Origin: Chryseobacterium wanjuense
Lineage (GTDB): Bacteria; Bacteroidota; Bacteroidia; Flavobacteriales; Weeksellaceae
NCBI RefSeq assembly: GCF_900111495.1
Contig: NZ_FOIU01000001.1
Coordinates: 1,736,001 to 1,800,000, forward strand
Length of the DNA: 64,000 nt
Direction: 5' to 3'
Shown in pieces: positions 27,605-36,933 of the stretch. Numbering within the stretch: position 1 is the first letter of the stretch; every line of letters begins with the position of its first letter. The translations under genes were made by a program, and so were the position numbers. The notes under the pieces are model-generated. The model saw only the letters and a program-made list of their open reading frames with translations, ran no database searches and had not been told where the DNA came from.

Positions 27605-28930
27605 TCAATTTCCATCAGGTTTTAAAGATTCCATAAAGATGCTTTCCGGCCAGTAAAATTTCTCGACGGCATCAGGTTTATTTAAATCAAAACCTTTATA
27701 ATTCTTGGAAACAAATTTACTCAAAGGTAATTTTTGATCTACCATACTTTTTACCACACATTTTGCCAGTTCATAAGCTCCATACGTATTAAAATGAGTG
27801 TCATCCGCCAAAGCATTCGGTTGGTTCGGATAAGAATTTGCCGGATAATAGACAAATGCTTTTTTAGAATTTTCCGGTCCCATTGCTTCAAACAACGTTT
27901 TGCTCATGGCATTTAGATCTATCAAAAATATATTTTCTTCCTTTGCCACTTCACGCATCGCTTCAGGAAAATCATCCAAAGTATTGACAATCTTGTTATT
28001 TTCATCAAAAACATGACGGTTCATTGAAGTCACCAACACCGGAATTGCTCCCCATTGTTTTGCTTTATCAATCCATTCTTTTAACCTTTTTCTATATCCT
28101 GATTTTTCACTATTTCCATACTTTTGGTCGTTGTGTCCGAATTGAATGAATAGGTAATCACCTGGTCTTAATTTCTTCCAGATTTTATCGATTCTGTGAC
28201 GGTCTTCAAAGGCTTTTAGCGTTTCGCCGCTTTCGGCATAATTGGCAATCACAACTTTTTCCGGTACAAAAAAATACGGCAGCATCTGCCCCCACGAAGC
28301 CCACGGTTCGTACTGCGCGTCCACCACAGTGGAATCTCCTGTCAGGTAAATTGTTTTCGCTGTTTTATTAGGCTGAATGATTAATGAACAGACTTTCGGA
28401 GCTTTATCATTAAACTCGATCGTCAGTAAATTGTCCCAATGCAGGTATTTCCTTTCTCTTGGCTTTAATTTTACAATCCCGATTTTTTCTCCATCATGAT
28501 TGCGGATGATGCTGTCTTTTACGTGAACAGTGATTGTTTTTTCTAAAATTTCGCCTTCTTTTGTTTTCACATTATCCAACATGAGGCGACGGTTTTCTAC
28601 GCGAACTGTTGTTTCAGAAGTGCCATTTGTATCGCCAAGATTGAGTTTAATATCATAATTTCCTTCCGGAATGACCACCGAAAAATAGAAAGGTTTGTCG
28701 CTGGTGATGTAATCTCCCGTCAATGCGTTTCCTCCGTTGTCCACGGATTTTAAACCGGAAATATCCATGAAGCCGTAACCTGTTTTTCTATCAAATTTTG
28801 AATTTTTAGTAATGGGGATATATCCGTTTTCGACTCTGCTTCCTCCAAAATCAAATTTGAAAGTGGTTTGTTGAGCAAACATCAACGAACAGACAAAAAT
28901 CATTAAAAATTTTATTCTATTTTCCATCAT
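27605..28930 (-). CDS. Two-domain CE12 rhamnogalacturonan acetylesterase
   Basis: 441 residues with a signal peptide ending FAQ. Residues 22-185 are a beta-rich domain (FKFDFGG, YYFSVVIPEGNYDIKLNLGD-like, VHVKDSIIRN) probably for carbohydrate binding. Residues 190-440 are the SGNH esterase: GDS with S200, QFGHND at 263-268, and D376/H379 in DDTHFN. It is larger than the CE12 enzyme at 21878-22651 and may act on polymer rather than oligomer; that division is inferred. Its start overlaps the GH2 stop (TAATG), so translation is coupled. Confidence 0.85.
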   Translation of the reverse strand: MMENRIKFLMIFVCSLMFAQQTTFKFDFGGSRVENGYIPITKNSKFDRKTGYGFMDISGLKSVDNGGNALTGDYITSDKPFYFSVVIPEGNYDIKLNLGDTNGTSETTVRVENRRLMLDNVKTKEGEILEKTITVHVKDSIIRNHDGEKIGIVKLKPRERKYLHWDNLLTIEFNDKAPKVCSLIIQPNKTAKTIYLTGDSTVVDAQYEPWASWGQMLPYFFVPEKVVIANYAESGETLKAFEDRHRIDKIWKKLRPGDYLFIQFGHNDQKYGNSEKSGYRKRLKEWIDKAKQWGAIPVLVTSMNRHVFDENNKIVNTLDDFPEAMREVAKEENIFLIDLNAMSKTLFEAMGPENSKKAFVYYPANSYPNQPNALADDTHFNTYGAYELAKCVVKSMVDQKLPLSKFVSKNYKGFDLNKPDAVEKFYWPESIFMESLKPDGN

Positions 28931-31785
28931 TAATCCGTTAAAATATTAACTTCCGGCATGGTAAACTGTTTCTTTTCATCGCCCAAATCCGGCAGTCCGA
29001 AATAGAAATACAGTGTTCTTTTAAAAGTTCCGTTGAGATGATTCAACTCACTTTCTGGCCCTAAAGATTCTGTTTTATCATTAATATTAAAAGCCAAAAC
29101 AGTTCCCAACGGCGGTATTGCATCTAGAAATGAAATATTTCCTGTCGGCAATTTCGGATAACCTTCTGCACCATAAATTCCATAAAAATCGAAAAGTCGG
29201 ACGAACATTTTTTCTTCTTTCGTTCCGATGGTGATTTTACCTTCTGCCGTGTCTAGCTGCAACCAGGAAATATCATCAAAATAGCCTTTAAATTCAGGAT
29301 AAATCCATGATGAAAAGCCTGTTCTGGTAGAGTTTTTCAAATTCTGCCAAACATTATAAGTTTGTCCCTGAGTACGATTTTTCCAGACGTGATAAGGACC
29401 TTTGCCCAGCCATTTTGCGTTAATGACATAATTTTCAGGATAATCAAAACTTACGCCTGCAAACGGATAATCGCCTGAAAGTGCATATTCGTAATTTAAC
29501 TCTAAAATTCCGTCAGGATTTAGCTTCCAGATTATTTTATTTCCATTTTTATAGTATGCTTCAATGAATTGATTTTTTCCTTCAGCAAAAGATTTTATAG
29601 ATGATAATTCTACTTTTCCATTCATGAAAACAGGTCCGTTTCGAAAGGTCATTTTTTTTCCTTTTTTATCGAGAATAACTGATTTTAATAATCCATCCTT
29701 TTTCCCGATTGAAAATTCTTTTTCATCAGATTTTAAAATAAATAAAGAATCATTTTCCGCAACAGAAACCGGGAATTCTTTGGTTAAATTTTTCTGAAAC
29801 TGTTTTGAAATTTCAAGATTTGAAGCAATTTTCCAAGTCCAGGTATACATTTCTTTCCCGAAAGGATCGATTGCGGTTAATGACAAAGCATCACTTTCTT
29901 TCCAGTTTTGAGGAAGATTGAGATTAACATTTCCTTTTTCTGTCGGTTTAATATTGGGAGATTCGGCTTTTCCTGTTTTAATACTCTCAAACCCTGATTC
30001 TGATGAGAATGGTGTTTTAAATTGTATTAATTTCCATTCAAACTGACATTCATTTAAGTTGGTAAAATGGTAGCGGTTTTCTACCGGAATACTTCCGTTA
30101 AAATCGTTTGAAATCGTCTTTAAATCAATCTTTACCGGACTGTAAATTTCGCGGATGGCGTAAAAACTTCCCTCCTTTTCACGATGCGGCCCAACAACTC
30201 CATCCGGCGCGTTGATGGCATTGACATCGATCTGATTGTTGAAATCGGTTCTTACCAAACCTTCATCTGCAAACGCCCAGATAAAGCCTCCTGCTCCTTT
30301 TTTGGAATTCCAGTGAAGTTCCCAATAATCGGCCAGAGAAGTTCCGCCGCCGCCATCATCCTGTGCGTGCAAAAATTCGGTCGGCATATAGATATTTTCT
30401 CCGTTAAGGATTTTTTGTGTGCTGTAATAATCTTCGTAATGGTTGCAATCGATCCCGTTGAAAGCATTTCCCGGCTTGTGATGCGCGTGAATGACCGGGC
30501 GATTGGAAAGGTCATATTTTGCAAATTCTGCATCCAGATCAAAATTATGTCCGCCTTCGTTTCCGTTGCTCCAGAAAATGATGGAAGGATGGTTTGCATC
30601 TCTTGTAACCATTTCCCTCACGAGTTTTTTTCCGATTTCCGTGCTGTATTTTTTCTGCCAGCCTGCCAATTCATCCAAGACATATAATCCTAAAGAATCA
30701 CAGATTTTTAAAAATGATCTATTCGGTGGATAATGCGAACAGCGAACGGCATTCATATTCATTTCTTTGATGAGCTGAACATCCATCAAATCAATATTTT
30801 CCGTCACAGAACGACCGGTTTCCGGCCACCAAACGTGTCGGTTGATGCCTTTCATTTTAATTTTAGTTCCGTTGATGTAAATTCCATCATCTTTCCGGAT
30901 TTCAATGGTTCGGAAGCCGAATTTTTCTTCGGTCTGATAAATTCTTCTTTTATTTTTATTTAAAGTAAATTTTGCTTTGTATAAATTCGGCGTTTCGGCT
31001 GTCCAGAGTTTGGGATTTTTAACGGAAAACTGAAGTTGTTTTAAAGTATCTCCTTTTTCAATGTTAACTTGAGATTCAGCAACCAGAGTATTGTTTGAAT
31101 CAAATAATTCCACTTTTAAATTATTGCTGGATTCAATTCCTTTTAAATGAATATTGGAGCGAAAAGTTCCGTCGGCTTTAGCATCAATGGCTGTCCATGA
31201 AATATTTTCTCTTGGAGTCGCTTCCAGATAAACAGGTCTGAAAATTCCTCCCAAAACCCAATAATCGGCGAGACGTTCTGCATTGTTGACGGATTTGTCG
31301 GCGGACATTTTGGAGACTTTGACTTCAAGAATATTCTCTTTTCCGAAAATTAATTTATCAGAAATATCATATTTAAACTCATAAAAAGCGCCTTGATGAG
31401 TTGCTCCGGCAGGCTTTCCATTAATTTTCACTTCGGTGTCGGTCATTGAACCTTCAAAAACGATGTTCACCGATTTTCCTTTCCACGAATTTGAAACTGA
31501 AAACTTGTGTTTATATACACCTACTTCATCATTAAATTTAAAATTTTTGCCGTAGGTTACATAGTCTCTGCCGTAATTGTACGAGCCAAATCCCTGCTGT
31601 TCCCATTGAGAAGGTACCTGGATTTTGCTCCAATTTCCGGATTTCCGACCTCCATTGATCCAAAAATCCCATGCTTCAGTATGCTCAGCATCTTTCCCGC
31701 TCAGGAATTGGATTTCCTTAGACTGAGAATGCAATAATTGTGAGCATAAACATAACAGAAAGAATATTTTAGAAGAATAATTCAT
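28930..31785 (-). CDS. GH2 beta-galactosidase
   Basis: 951 residues, signal peptide ending HSQ. Domain order: jelly-roll (25-190), Ig-like (195-295), TIM barrel (297-600) and C-terminal beta domains ending in a small-chain-type sandwich. Acid/base E410 lies in FWSNGNEGGHN and the probable nucleophile E470 in MPTEFLHA. GVGVYKHKF, NRHVWWPETG and VRCSHYPPNRSF are typical of GH2. It would trim galactose side chains from rhamnogalacturonan I in the periplasm. The specificity is inferred from neighbours; other beta-glycosides are possible. It overlaps both adjacent genes by one base. Confidence 0.87.
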   Translation of the reverse strand: MNYSSKIFFLLCLCSQLLHSQSKEIQFLSGKDAEHTEAWDFWINGGRKSGNWSKIQVPSQWEQQGFGSYNYGRDYVTYGKNFKFNDEVGVYKHKFSVSNSWKGKSVNIVFEGSMTDTEVKINGKPAGATHQGAFYEFKYDISDKLIFGKENILEVKVSKMSADKSVNNAERLADYWVLGGIFRPVYLEATPRENISWTAIDAKADGTFRSNIHLKGIESSNNLKVELFDSNNTLVAESQVNIEKGDTLKQLQFSVKNPKLWTAETPNLYKAKFTLNKNKRRIYQTEEKFGFRTIEIRKDDGIYINGTKIKMKGINRHVWWPETGRSVTENIDLMDVQLIKEMNMNAVRCSHYPPNRSFLKICDSLGLYVLDELAGWQKKYSTEIGKKLVREMVTRDANHPSIIFWSNGNEGGHNFDLDAEFAKYDLSNRPVIHAHHKPGNAFNGIDCNHYEDYYSTQKILNGENIYMPTEFLHAQDDGGGGTSLADYWELHWNSKKGAGGFIWAFADEGLVRTDFNNQIDVNAINAPDGVVGPHREKEGSFYAIREIYSPVKIDLKTISNDFNGSIPVENRYHFTNLNECQFEWKLIQFKTPFSSESGFESIKTGKAESPNIKPTEKGNVNLNLPQNWKESDALSLTAIDPFGKEMYTWTWKIASNLEISKQFQKNLTKEFPVSVAENDSLFILKSDEKEFSIGKKDGLLKSVILDKKGKKMTFRNGPVFMNGKVELSSIKSFAEGKNQFIEAYYKNGNKIIWKLNPDGILELNYEYALSGDYPFAGVSFDYPENYVINAKWLGKGPYHVWKNRTQGQTYNVWQNLKNSTRTGFSSWIYPEFKGYFDDISWLQLDTAEGKITIGTKEEKMFVRLFDFYGIYGAEGYPKLPTGNISFLDAIPPLGTVLAFNINDKTESLGPESELNHLNGTFKRTLYFYFGLPDLGDEKKQFTMPEVNILTD

Positions 31786-33164
31786 TATTTTTTTCCTTCG
31801 TCGGAGTCGTCTTTTTTATCGTATGATTGGTTGAGAGAAGCTATTTTGGTAACAGTTACATTCGTTTTCTTTAAATTTTCAATCGCATTCAAGTTCTGCT
31901 CTTCAGGCTTTAATGCTTTAATTTTTACATTTTCAAAAGTAAAGTCTTTCAACTGGTACAGATCTGATTTTTCAATATCGAAAGCCGTTTGACAACTGAT
32001 GTCGATATTTTTTAGAACAATATTATTTGCTAACCTCCTTTTCGGTGCTTCTTCTCCTTTCAAATCGAAAAACTGGTTCCAGCCTTTTACAAATAAGAAC
32101 GTTTTTACGTTTCCTTTGATATTGTCAAGTGTGATGTATTCGTAGTGTTGCGGCGTATCCGGACGCATTTTCAAATGCAATAATCGTGACGCATCTTTCA
32201 CCGTAGAATTTCTGAAAATGATGTTGTAATTGTGGATCGATTCACTGCCGCACGTCAATGCAGAATGACAGAATCCAAACGTATTGTCTTCGATGATAAT
32301 GTTTCTGTTTTCACCATTATTTGGGTCTTTATCCGCTTTTGGACCTTTTCCGCCTTTCAAGGCAATGGCGTCGTCATTCACGGACATATAACAATTTTTA
32401 ATTAAAAAATCCGAACATGCGTCGATGTCTACAGCGTCTGTACTAGGCGCTTTTACAGGTTCTTTCGGGGCTAAAATTGTTAAGTTTAATAATTTTACGA
32501 ATTGACTTTTATAATAATGAGTGCTCCAGAAAGGTGAATTTTTCACCGTAATATCTTCAATCTGAACATTTTTAGAATTTGAAATATAGATAATGCGAGG
32601 TCTCATTTCATCCATATTGGTGCATTTGGGATTCCATTCGCGTCTTTTCCAGAAGGCTTTCCAGAATCGAAGTCCGTTTCCGTTGAGTGTACCTTTTCCT
32701 GAAATTGTGAAACCATCCAATCCATCGGCGTTTATCAGTGCAGGGAAATATTTTACGGTTTGTCCTTCCATTCTTGTTGTCACAACCGGATAATCGCTGA
32801 TATCGTCACTTCCTTTTAAAACCGCTCCTTTTTCTAAATGCAAATGCGTTCCCTGCTTAAAAAAAACAGAACTGATCAGGAAAGTTCCTTTCGGGACGAT
32901 GATTACCCCACCTCCATTTTTAGCAGCTTCATCAATGACGGCCTGAACCTGTTTTGTCTGCAGGACTGTACTATCATTTTTAACTCCAAAATCTGTAAGA
33001 ATATATTTTTTTCCTAATTTGTTGATGTCTGTAGGCTTATTTTCTTTAAACCATTTCGGAATGAGCGTTCCGTCGGGAAATTTATCCTGGCTTTTCACTC
33101 CTGATGAAAAGAAAAAAAGTATCAATAGAGAGAATAGAAGACTTGATTTATTTTGAAATTTCAT
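31785..33164 (-). CDS. GH28 polygalacturonase / rhamnogalacturonan hydrolase
   Basis: 459 residues, signal peptide ending VKSQ (about 26). A right-handed beta-helix with GH28 signatures: STDAVDID (241-248; the usual NTD is STD here), NDDAIALK (263-270, catalytic D264/D265), CHSALTCGSE (299-308 with H300) and LKMRP (331-335, replacing RIK). It hydrolyses alpha-galacturonosyl linkages. In this setting rhamnogalacturonan I or its unsaturated ends are plausible, but homogalacturonan is not excluded. It is the first gene of the GH28-GH2-CE12 operon, with a GCAGGATACT site upstream. Confidence 0.88.
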   Translation of the reverse strand: MKFQNKSSLLFSLLILFFFSSGVKSQDKFPDGTLIPKWFKENKPTDINKLGKKYILTDFGVKNDSTVLQTKQVQAVIDEAAKNGGGVIIVPKGTFLISSVFFKQGTHLHLEKGAVLKGSDDISDYPVVTTRMEGQTVKYFPALINADGLDGFTISGKGTLNGNGLRFWKAFWKRREWNPKCTNMDEMRPRIIYISNSKNVQIEDITVKNSPFWSTHYYKSQFVKLLNLTILAPKEPVKAPSTDAVDIDACSDFLIKNCYMSVNDDAIALKGGKGPKADKDPNNGENRNIIIEDNTFGFCHSALTCGSESIHNYNIIFRNSTVKDASRLLHLKMRPDTPQHYEYITLDNIKGNVKTFLFVKGWNQFFDLKGEEAPKRRLANNIVLKNIDISCQTAFDIEKSDLYQLKDFTFENVKIKALKPEEQNLNAIENLKKTNVTVTKIASLNQSYDKKDDSDEGKK

Positions 33165-33210
33165 AATCTTTTTCAGTAAATCCTGAATTTATTTTAATTA
33201 AACTAATTAA

Positions 33211-33252
33211 CAAAAATAAAAATATACATTTTAAGCACTTGCAGTATCCTGC
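33211..33252 (-). promoter_or_regulatory. GH28-operon promoter with GCAGGATACT activator site
   Basis: On the minus strand GCAGGATACT (33252-33243) is followed by GCAAGTGCTT (33242-33233), a degenerate 10-bp direct repeat. A perfect -7 element TATTTTTG ends at 33211. The start codon is at 33164. Confidence 0.55.
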
Positions 33253-33302
33253 TCTTTCATGTTGTGCCTATATTGGATATTTAACAAAAACTTAGGTTAA
33301 AA

Positions 33303-33338
33303 GAAAAAGGAAAAACAACTATAATTGCTTTTCCTTTT
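33303..33338 (-). terminator. Terminator after the terpene synthase cluster
   Basis: AAAAGGAAAAAC and GCTTTTCCTTTT are inverted repeats about 26 bp after the last terpene synthase stop. Read on the minus strand the hairpin is followed by T-rich sequence. Confidence 0.75.
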
Positions 33339-33363
33339 GTCATGAAAATAAGATATTGTAGAG

Positions 33364-34392
33364 TTATTTTTTCACAAAAATACTGTGCGGAATGAAGATC
33401 TCGTCTCCTTCTCTGCCGTATTTTGGTACGATAAATCCTTTGGGTTCGTAGCGGTTGGTTCCGGAATTGTAATACCAGTTTGCACAGCCGCTGATCTGCA
33501 GTTTAATATGATAAATATGATTATAAGCTTCTTTCTGAAAAGGTCCGAAATCCGGAAGTGACCGATGCAGCTCGTCGAGTTCATTCGCATAAGCATCATG
33601 CAGTTTCATCGCTTCTGTACAGGCATCCTGATAAGAAAGATTGTACTGATGGCTTAGAATAAAGATAATATTCAGGCATTCGGCTTCTATTTCAAGTTCC
33701 TTTTTCAAAGAGGCAAAATCATTTTGGATTACAATAATTAAAGAAAGCAATTCCCGGCATCTCTGTACAACAGGATGGTTGTAAATGTGGACAGGCAAAG
33801 CAAAATTAACACAAGGATCTATCAAATCCCCGTAAGGCCACATCCCGATGGAATATTTCCGGAAACTCAGATAGTGCGGAAGCAAGGGGTATGTTCTTTT
33901 TTCAGCCTGTTTGAAGGGGATTTCCTCCGCCATTCCGTACATGATGAATTCATAGAAATTCTTGGAAACACGTTCTATCCAGAAACGGGGCATTCCGTTG
34001 ACGATCCATTCCTTTCTTGCCTGTGCCATCTGGCGGAGAATACCGATTTCGCCCGGACTCGGCTCGTCTCCCATCATTATTTCGTAGACACGGTCTGCCA
34101 TTATTTTCAGTTCATTTCTTGGAGTCAGTCCAAAAAAATCATCAAAAAGCGTAATGTAGATCATCAATCTGGCGCAGGGACGCATTCTTTCGATACTATC
34201 GCAAGTCGGATTCATATAAGTGGCCACTCTCGACAGAAACTGTGGTTTGCATCTTTTGATGCCTTCTTCGGAAATAAAAGTATAGTCGCTATCATACCAG
34301 TCTTTTTCTTCATCATCAAATGCATTGGCAATAGGACTATTGACTGTTGGCCACGGATAATGGCATTTGGGAACTATTAATTCTTCTCTCAT
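33364..34392 (-). CDS. Class I terpene synthase 1 (variant aspartate motif)
   Basis: 342 residues, full length for bacterial terpene synthases. The first motif is LFDDFFG: D84 and D85 are present but the family's acidic fifth position is glycine. The NSE triad is complete (N224, S228, E232 in NDFASLKKE). The diphosphate sensor R178 lies 46 residues before N224, and the RY pair is R314-Y315. Such enzymes ionise a prenyl diphosphate, usually GPP or FPP, and cyclise it. The product cannot be predicted. It is the last of three tandem paralogues and no prenyltransferase is adjacent. Confidence 0.88.
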   Translation of the reverse strand: MREELIVPKCHYPWPTVNSPIANAFDDEEKDWYDSDYTFISEEGIKRCKPQFLSRVATYMNPTCDSIERMRPCARLMIYITLFDDFFGLTPRNELKIMADRVYEIMMGDEPSPGEIGILRQMAQARKEWIVNGMPRFWIERVSKNFYEFIMYGMAEEIPFKQAEKRTYPLLPHYLSFRKYSIGMWPYGDLIDPCVNFALPVHIYNHPVVQRCRELLSLIIVIQNDFASLKKELEIEAECLNIIFILSHQYNLSYQDACTEAMKLHDAYANELDELHRSLPDFGPFQKEAYNHIYHIKLQISGCANWYYNSGTNRYEPKGFIVPKYGREGDEIFIPHSIFVKK

Positions 34393-34409
34393 GGTTATAT
34401 ATTTTTAAA

Positions 34410-34445
34410 TAGTTCAATAATAGCTTTTGTATCTTTTGTGGCTAA
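34410..34445. repeat. Right-end fragment of the TTAACCACAAAAG element
   Basis: The stretch with AGTTCAATAAT and CTTTTGTATCTTTTGTGGC matches the right end of the element at 13290-13449. The left end is missing. It lies between terpene synthases 1 and 2. Confidence 0.55.
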
Positions 34446-34483
34446 ATTTTTAATGAGTTTAAACAAACTTTACATTAAAGATA

Positions 34484-35488
34484 TTACAGTTGTATTTTAT
34501 CTGTATTGCTCATTTCCGGCCATGCAAACCCCTCTCCTCCGTGCTTGTATCTTTCTGTTTCTAAGTAAAAAGAATTCACACCCTGCAGCCCAACTCCTGC
34601 ATAATAGACAAATTTATCTACATGTTCCTGATATTCACCAAATTCACGATACTCGGCATGTAAAGTGAGTGCTTTTTCCAACTCTTTGTGATGGATGTTG
34701 AGTGCTTCTGCACAGGCATCCTCCAGCGAAAGATTATATTCCTGCTGCAATACAAAAACGAGGTTGAAAACTTCGGTACCTTTTGCCATTTCTTTCGGCA
34801 GGGAATGAATATCATTTTGCCAGGCAACCACTAAGGTCATGTGAGATATCATCTTTTGGAAAACAATATGTTCAAAAATATGTTCCGGTAAGACAAGTCC
34901 CGATTCAATCTCTCCGAAAATAAGATATGGGCGCATAAGAACAGAATACTCACGAATCGTTTTGAAAAGGGTAAGAGAAGGCGGTCGCTGTGCTATTTTA
35001 TAAGGATATTCCAATTCAATTCCATACCTGAAAGATTGATAGAAATAGTAAATAAAGCGTTCTACCCAAATATCGGGCATCAAAGCACGGAATTCATCCC
35101 GTATCAACGCCATATGATGATAAAGTGCATTTTCTTCAGGTTTTGGCTGAGCTCCCTTGAGAATGTCCACACAACGAATTCGTAACTGCTGGATTTCCTC
35201 TAAGGAAGAGTTTTCTACCTGATCATCAAGAGCAACATACTGAAGCATGAATCTGTTGCAGGGAATAGACTGCTCATAGGTCAGATCCGGCCACATGCGC
35301 GCTGTGCACATATGCAATTTCATTTTCTTGTATGTTTTGCGCTGTTTTTCTGTGAGAAAAGTGTAGTCATTATCAATCCATCCGTCCATATCTTTTCCCA
35401 TTTGTTCTGCATGCGGATTAATAAGGTCGGGCCAGGGATAATGACCGAGTGGCAGGTAATTTTTTGATTTATATTCTTCTGGGTTCAT
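34484..35488 (-). CDS. Class I terpene synthase 2 (canonical motifs)
   Basis: 334 residues. The aspartate motif LDDQVE (D88, D89, E92) and NSE triad NDIHSLPKE (N225, S229, E233) are both canonical. The diphosphate sensor is R179, 46 residues before N225, and the RY pair is R313-Y314. Of the three it best fits the textbook pattern and is the most secure as an active cyclase. It shares the opening PWPxxxNPHA and DYTFLTE with its neighbours, so the three arose by duplication. Substrate and product are unknown. Confidence 0.9.
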   Translation of the reverse strand: MNPEEYKSKNYLPLGHYPWPDLINPHAEQMGKDMDGWIDNDYTFLTEKQRKTYKKMKLHMCTARMWPDLTYEQSIPCNRFMLQYVALDDQVENSSLEEIQQLRIRCVDILKGAQPKPEENALYHHMALIRDEFRALMPDIWVERFIYYFYQSFRYGIELEYPYKIAQRPPSLTLFKTIREYSVLMRPYLIFGEIESGLVLPEHIFEHIVFQKMISHMTLVVAWQNDIHSLPKEMAKGTEVFNLVFVLQQEYNLSLEDACAEALNIHHKELEKALTLHAEYREFGEYQEHVDKFVYYAGVGLQGVNSFYLETERYKHGGEGFAWPEMSNTDKIQL

Positions 35489-35542
35489 TATTTTTCATTT
35501 TTAAGTTTTCTGAAGTGGAAATATTTATAAATTAATATCTCC

Positions 35543-36556
35543 TTATATTTGGTTGAGTCTTTCTTTTAGTTCCTTTGCTTCCGGAAATTCCATTGCGTTA
35601 TAACGGCCGAGCTTGGTAGAGATGTTCTTCCAACCGCTCAGAACCATACTCATGTAGTGTACCCAGTTGACCACAGCATCCTGCCATATTCCAAAATCGG
35701 GAAGTGAAGACTGGAGTTTTACAAATTCTTTTAAATCTTCATTGTGCAGGCGAAGATCTTCAAGGCAGGCTTCTTTCAGGGAAATGTTTTTTTCGTGCTG
35801 TATGACTTTAACAATATTGTAATAAATACTGTCGGTAGCTTCATCTTTCATCACCGATTGTACCTCGTTGAAAAAAGTAACCAGATGGCACGCCAAAGTC
35901 TGCAAACGGCAGATCACCGGATGCTCATGGATCTCGGGAGGCAGGATAATCCCAGTCTCTACCTCGGTAAGCTGCAGGAAGGGATAAAGACATATAGAAT
36001 TTTCGCGTAAAGCAATACATTCTGCTACAGAAGGAAACATTTTGTTCTTTTTGTACTTCAGTTCGGTTTCCAATCCTTTGAAATATCTGCTGATCATCTG
36101 TGTAAAACGGGAAATCGATTCCTGTGGGATGAACTGCAGCAATTCTTCCCGCAATGAAGCCAGCATTCCTCCTAAAGGTATTCCCGATTCTGCGGCGGTT
36201 ATTTCACCATTCAGAACAGCGATGGATCGAGCGTGTACAAACTCAATATCTTCAGGTTCGCTTTCTTCGTAAAGATCATCATTGTATAAAGTCCACAACA
36301 TCAATCTGCAGATAGGCCTGAATCGCTCCATAGATGCCGTCGGAAACCACTGCGCAGCAATATGTGCCGTTTTGGTTTTCTTATACTTTTTGCGGAGGTC
36401 GGGATTTTGCTCGTAGAGCCAGAGATATTCTCCATCAATCCATTGATTTTCGGTAATCTCCTGTAATTGGTCTGCGTGAGGATTTTTTAGTGTTGGAAAA
36501 GGGTACCTAAACTGACTGTTGAGCAGCTCAAGCGGATCAAAATTTTCATGGTTCAT
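35543..36556 (-). CDS. Class I terpene synthase 3 (variant NSE motif)
   Basis: 337 residues, first gene of the cluster. The aspartate motif NDDLYEE is canonical (D93, D94, E97). The second metal motif reads NEVQSVMKD: N230, then E231 in place of D, S234, and D238 in place of E, so the acidic residues are swapped but charge is kept. The sensor R184 lies 46 residues before N230, and the RY pair is R318-Y319. Activity is plausible but untested by sequence. A tandem 10-bp direct repeat lies 63-82 bp upstream. Confidence 0.88.
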   Translation of the reverse strand: MNHENFDPLELLNSQFRYPFPTLKNPHADQLQEITENQWIDGEYLWLYEQNPDLRKKYKKTKTAHIAAQWFPTASMERFRPICRLMLWTLYNDDLYEESEPEDIEFVHARSIAVLNGEITAAESGIPLGGMLASLREELLQFIPQESISRFTQMISRYFKGLETELKYKKNKMFPSVAECIALRENSICLYPFLQLTEVETGIILPPEIHEHPVICRLQTLACHLVTFFNEVQSVMKDEATDSIYYNIVKVIQHEKNISLKEACLEDLRLHNEDLKEFVKLQSSLPDFGIWQDAVVNWVHYMSMVLSGWKNISTKLGRYNAMEFPEAKELKERLNQI

Positions 36557-36933
36557 AATTTGGTGGTTTTTAAGGTTTTAGTTTGATTACTAATATAAAT
36601 TTTTATTTAATATGATACCACATTATTTCACATTATTTTGAATTTTAATGCAAAAATTTTTACATTTTATAGTATTTAAAGGAAATAAATATTGATAAAC
36701 ATTTGTTTAATATCAGCATCAAATCTCAAAAATCCTGTCTTTTTTAATGAAATTGATGACCTCTTTCACTCCCATTTTTTCAACAGAAAAGACTTAAAAA
36801 TAAAAATTAATAAAAAATATAACCACCTAGGTATTGAGTATTCTGATTTTAATTTAAATAAAAGATAATGCAACCTCTTTGCTTTAAAAGAAGCTAGTGT
36901 TGTTAAGAAAAGAAAATTTAATTTGTCTTAAAA
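36557..36933. other. 377-bp gene-free region upstream of the terpene synthases
   Basis: AT-rich, between terpene synthase 3 and the HxlR gene, both on the minus strand. The only structure seen is the direct repeat at 36619-36638. No clear -7 element, hairpin or small ORF was recognised. Confidence 0.6.
36619..36638 (-). promoter_or_regulatory. Tandem CACATTATTT direct repeat before terpene synthases
   Basis: CACATTATTT occurs twice head to tail (36619-36628, 36629-36638), 63-82 bp before the first terpene synthase. One helical turn between half-sites suits an activator that binds as a dimer on one DNA face. The function is inferred. Confidence 0.35.

Noticed and set aside
33775..34380. 201-residue open frame antisense to terpene synthase 1
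   Set aside because: It lies wholly inside a well-supported gene with intact active-site motifs and has no family features.
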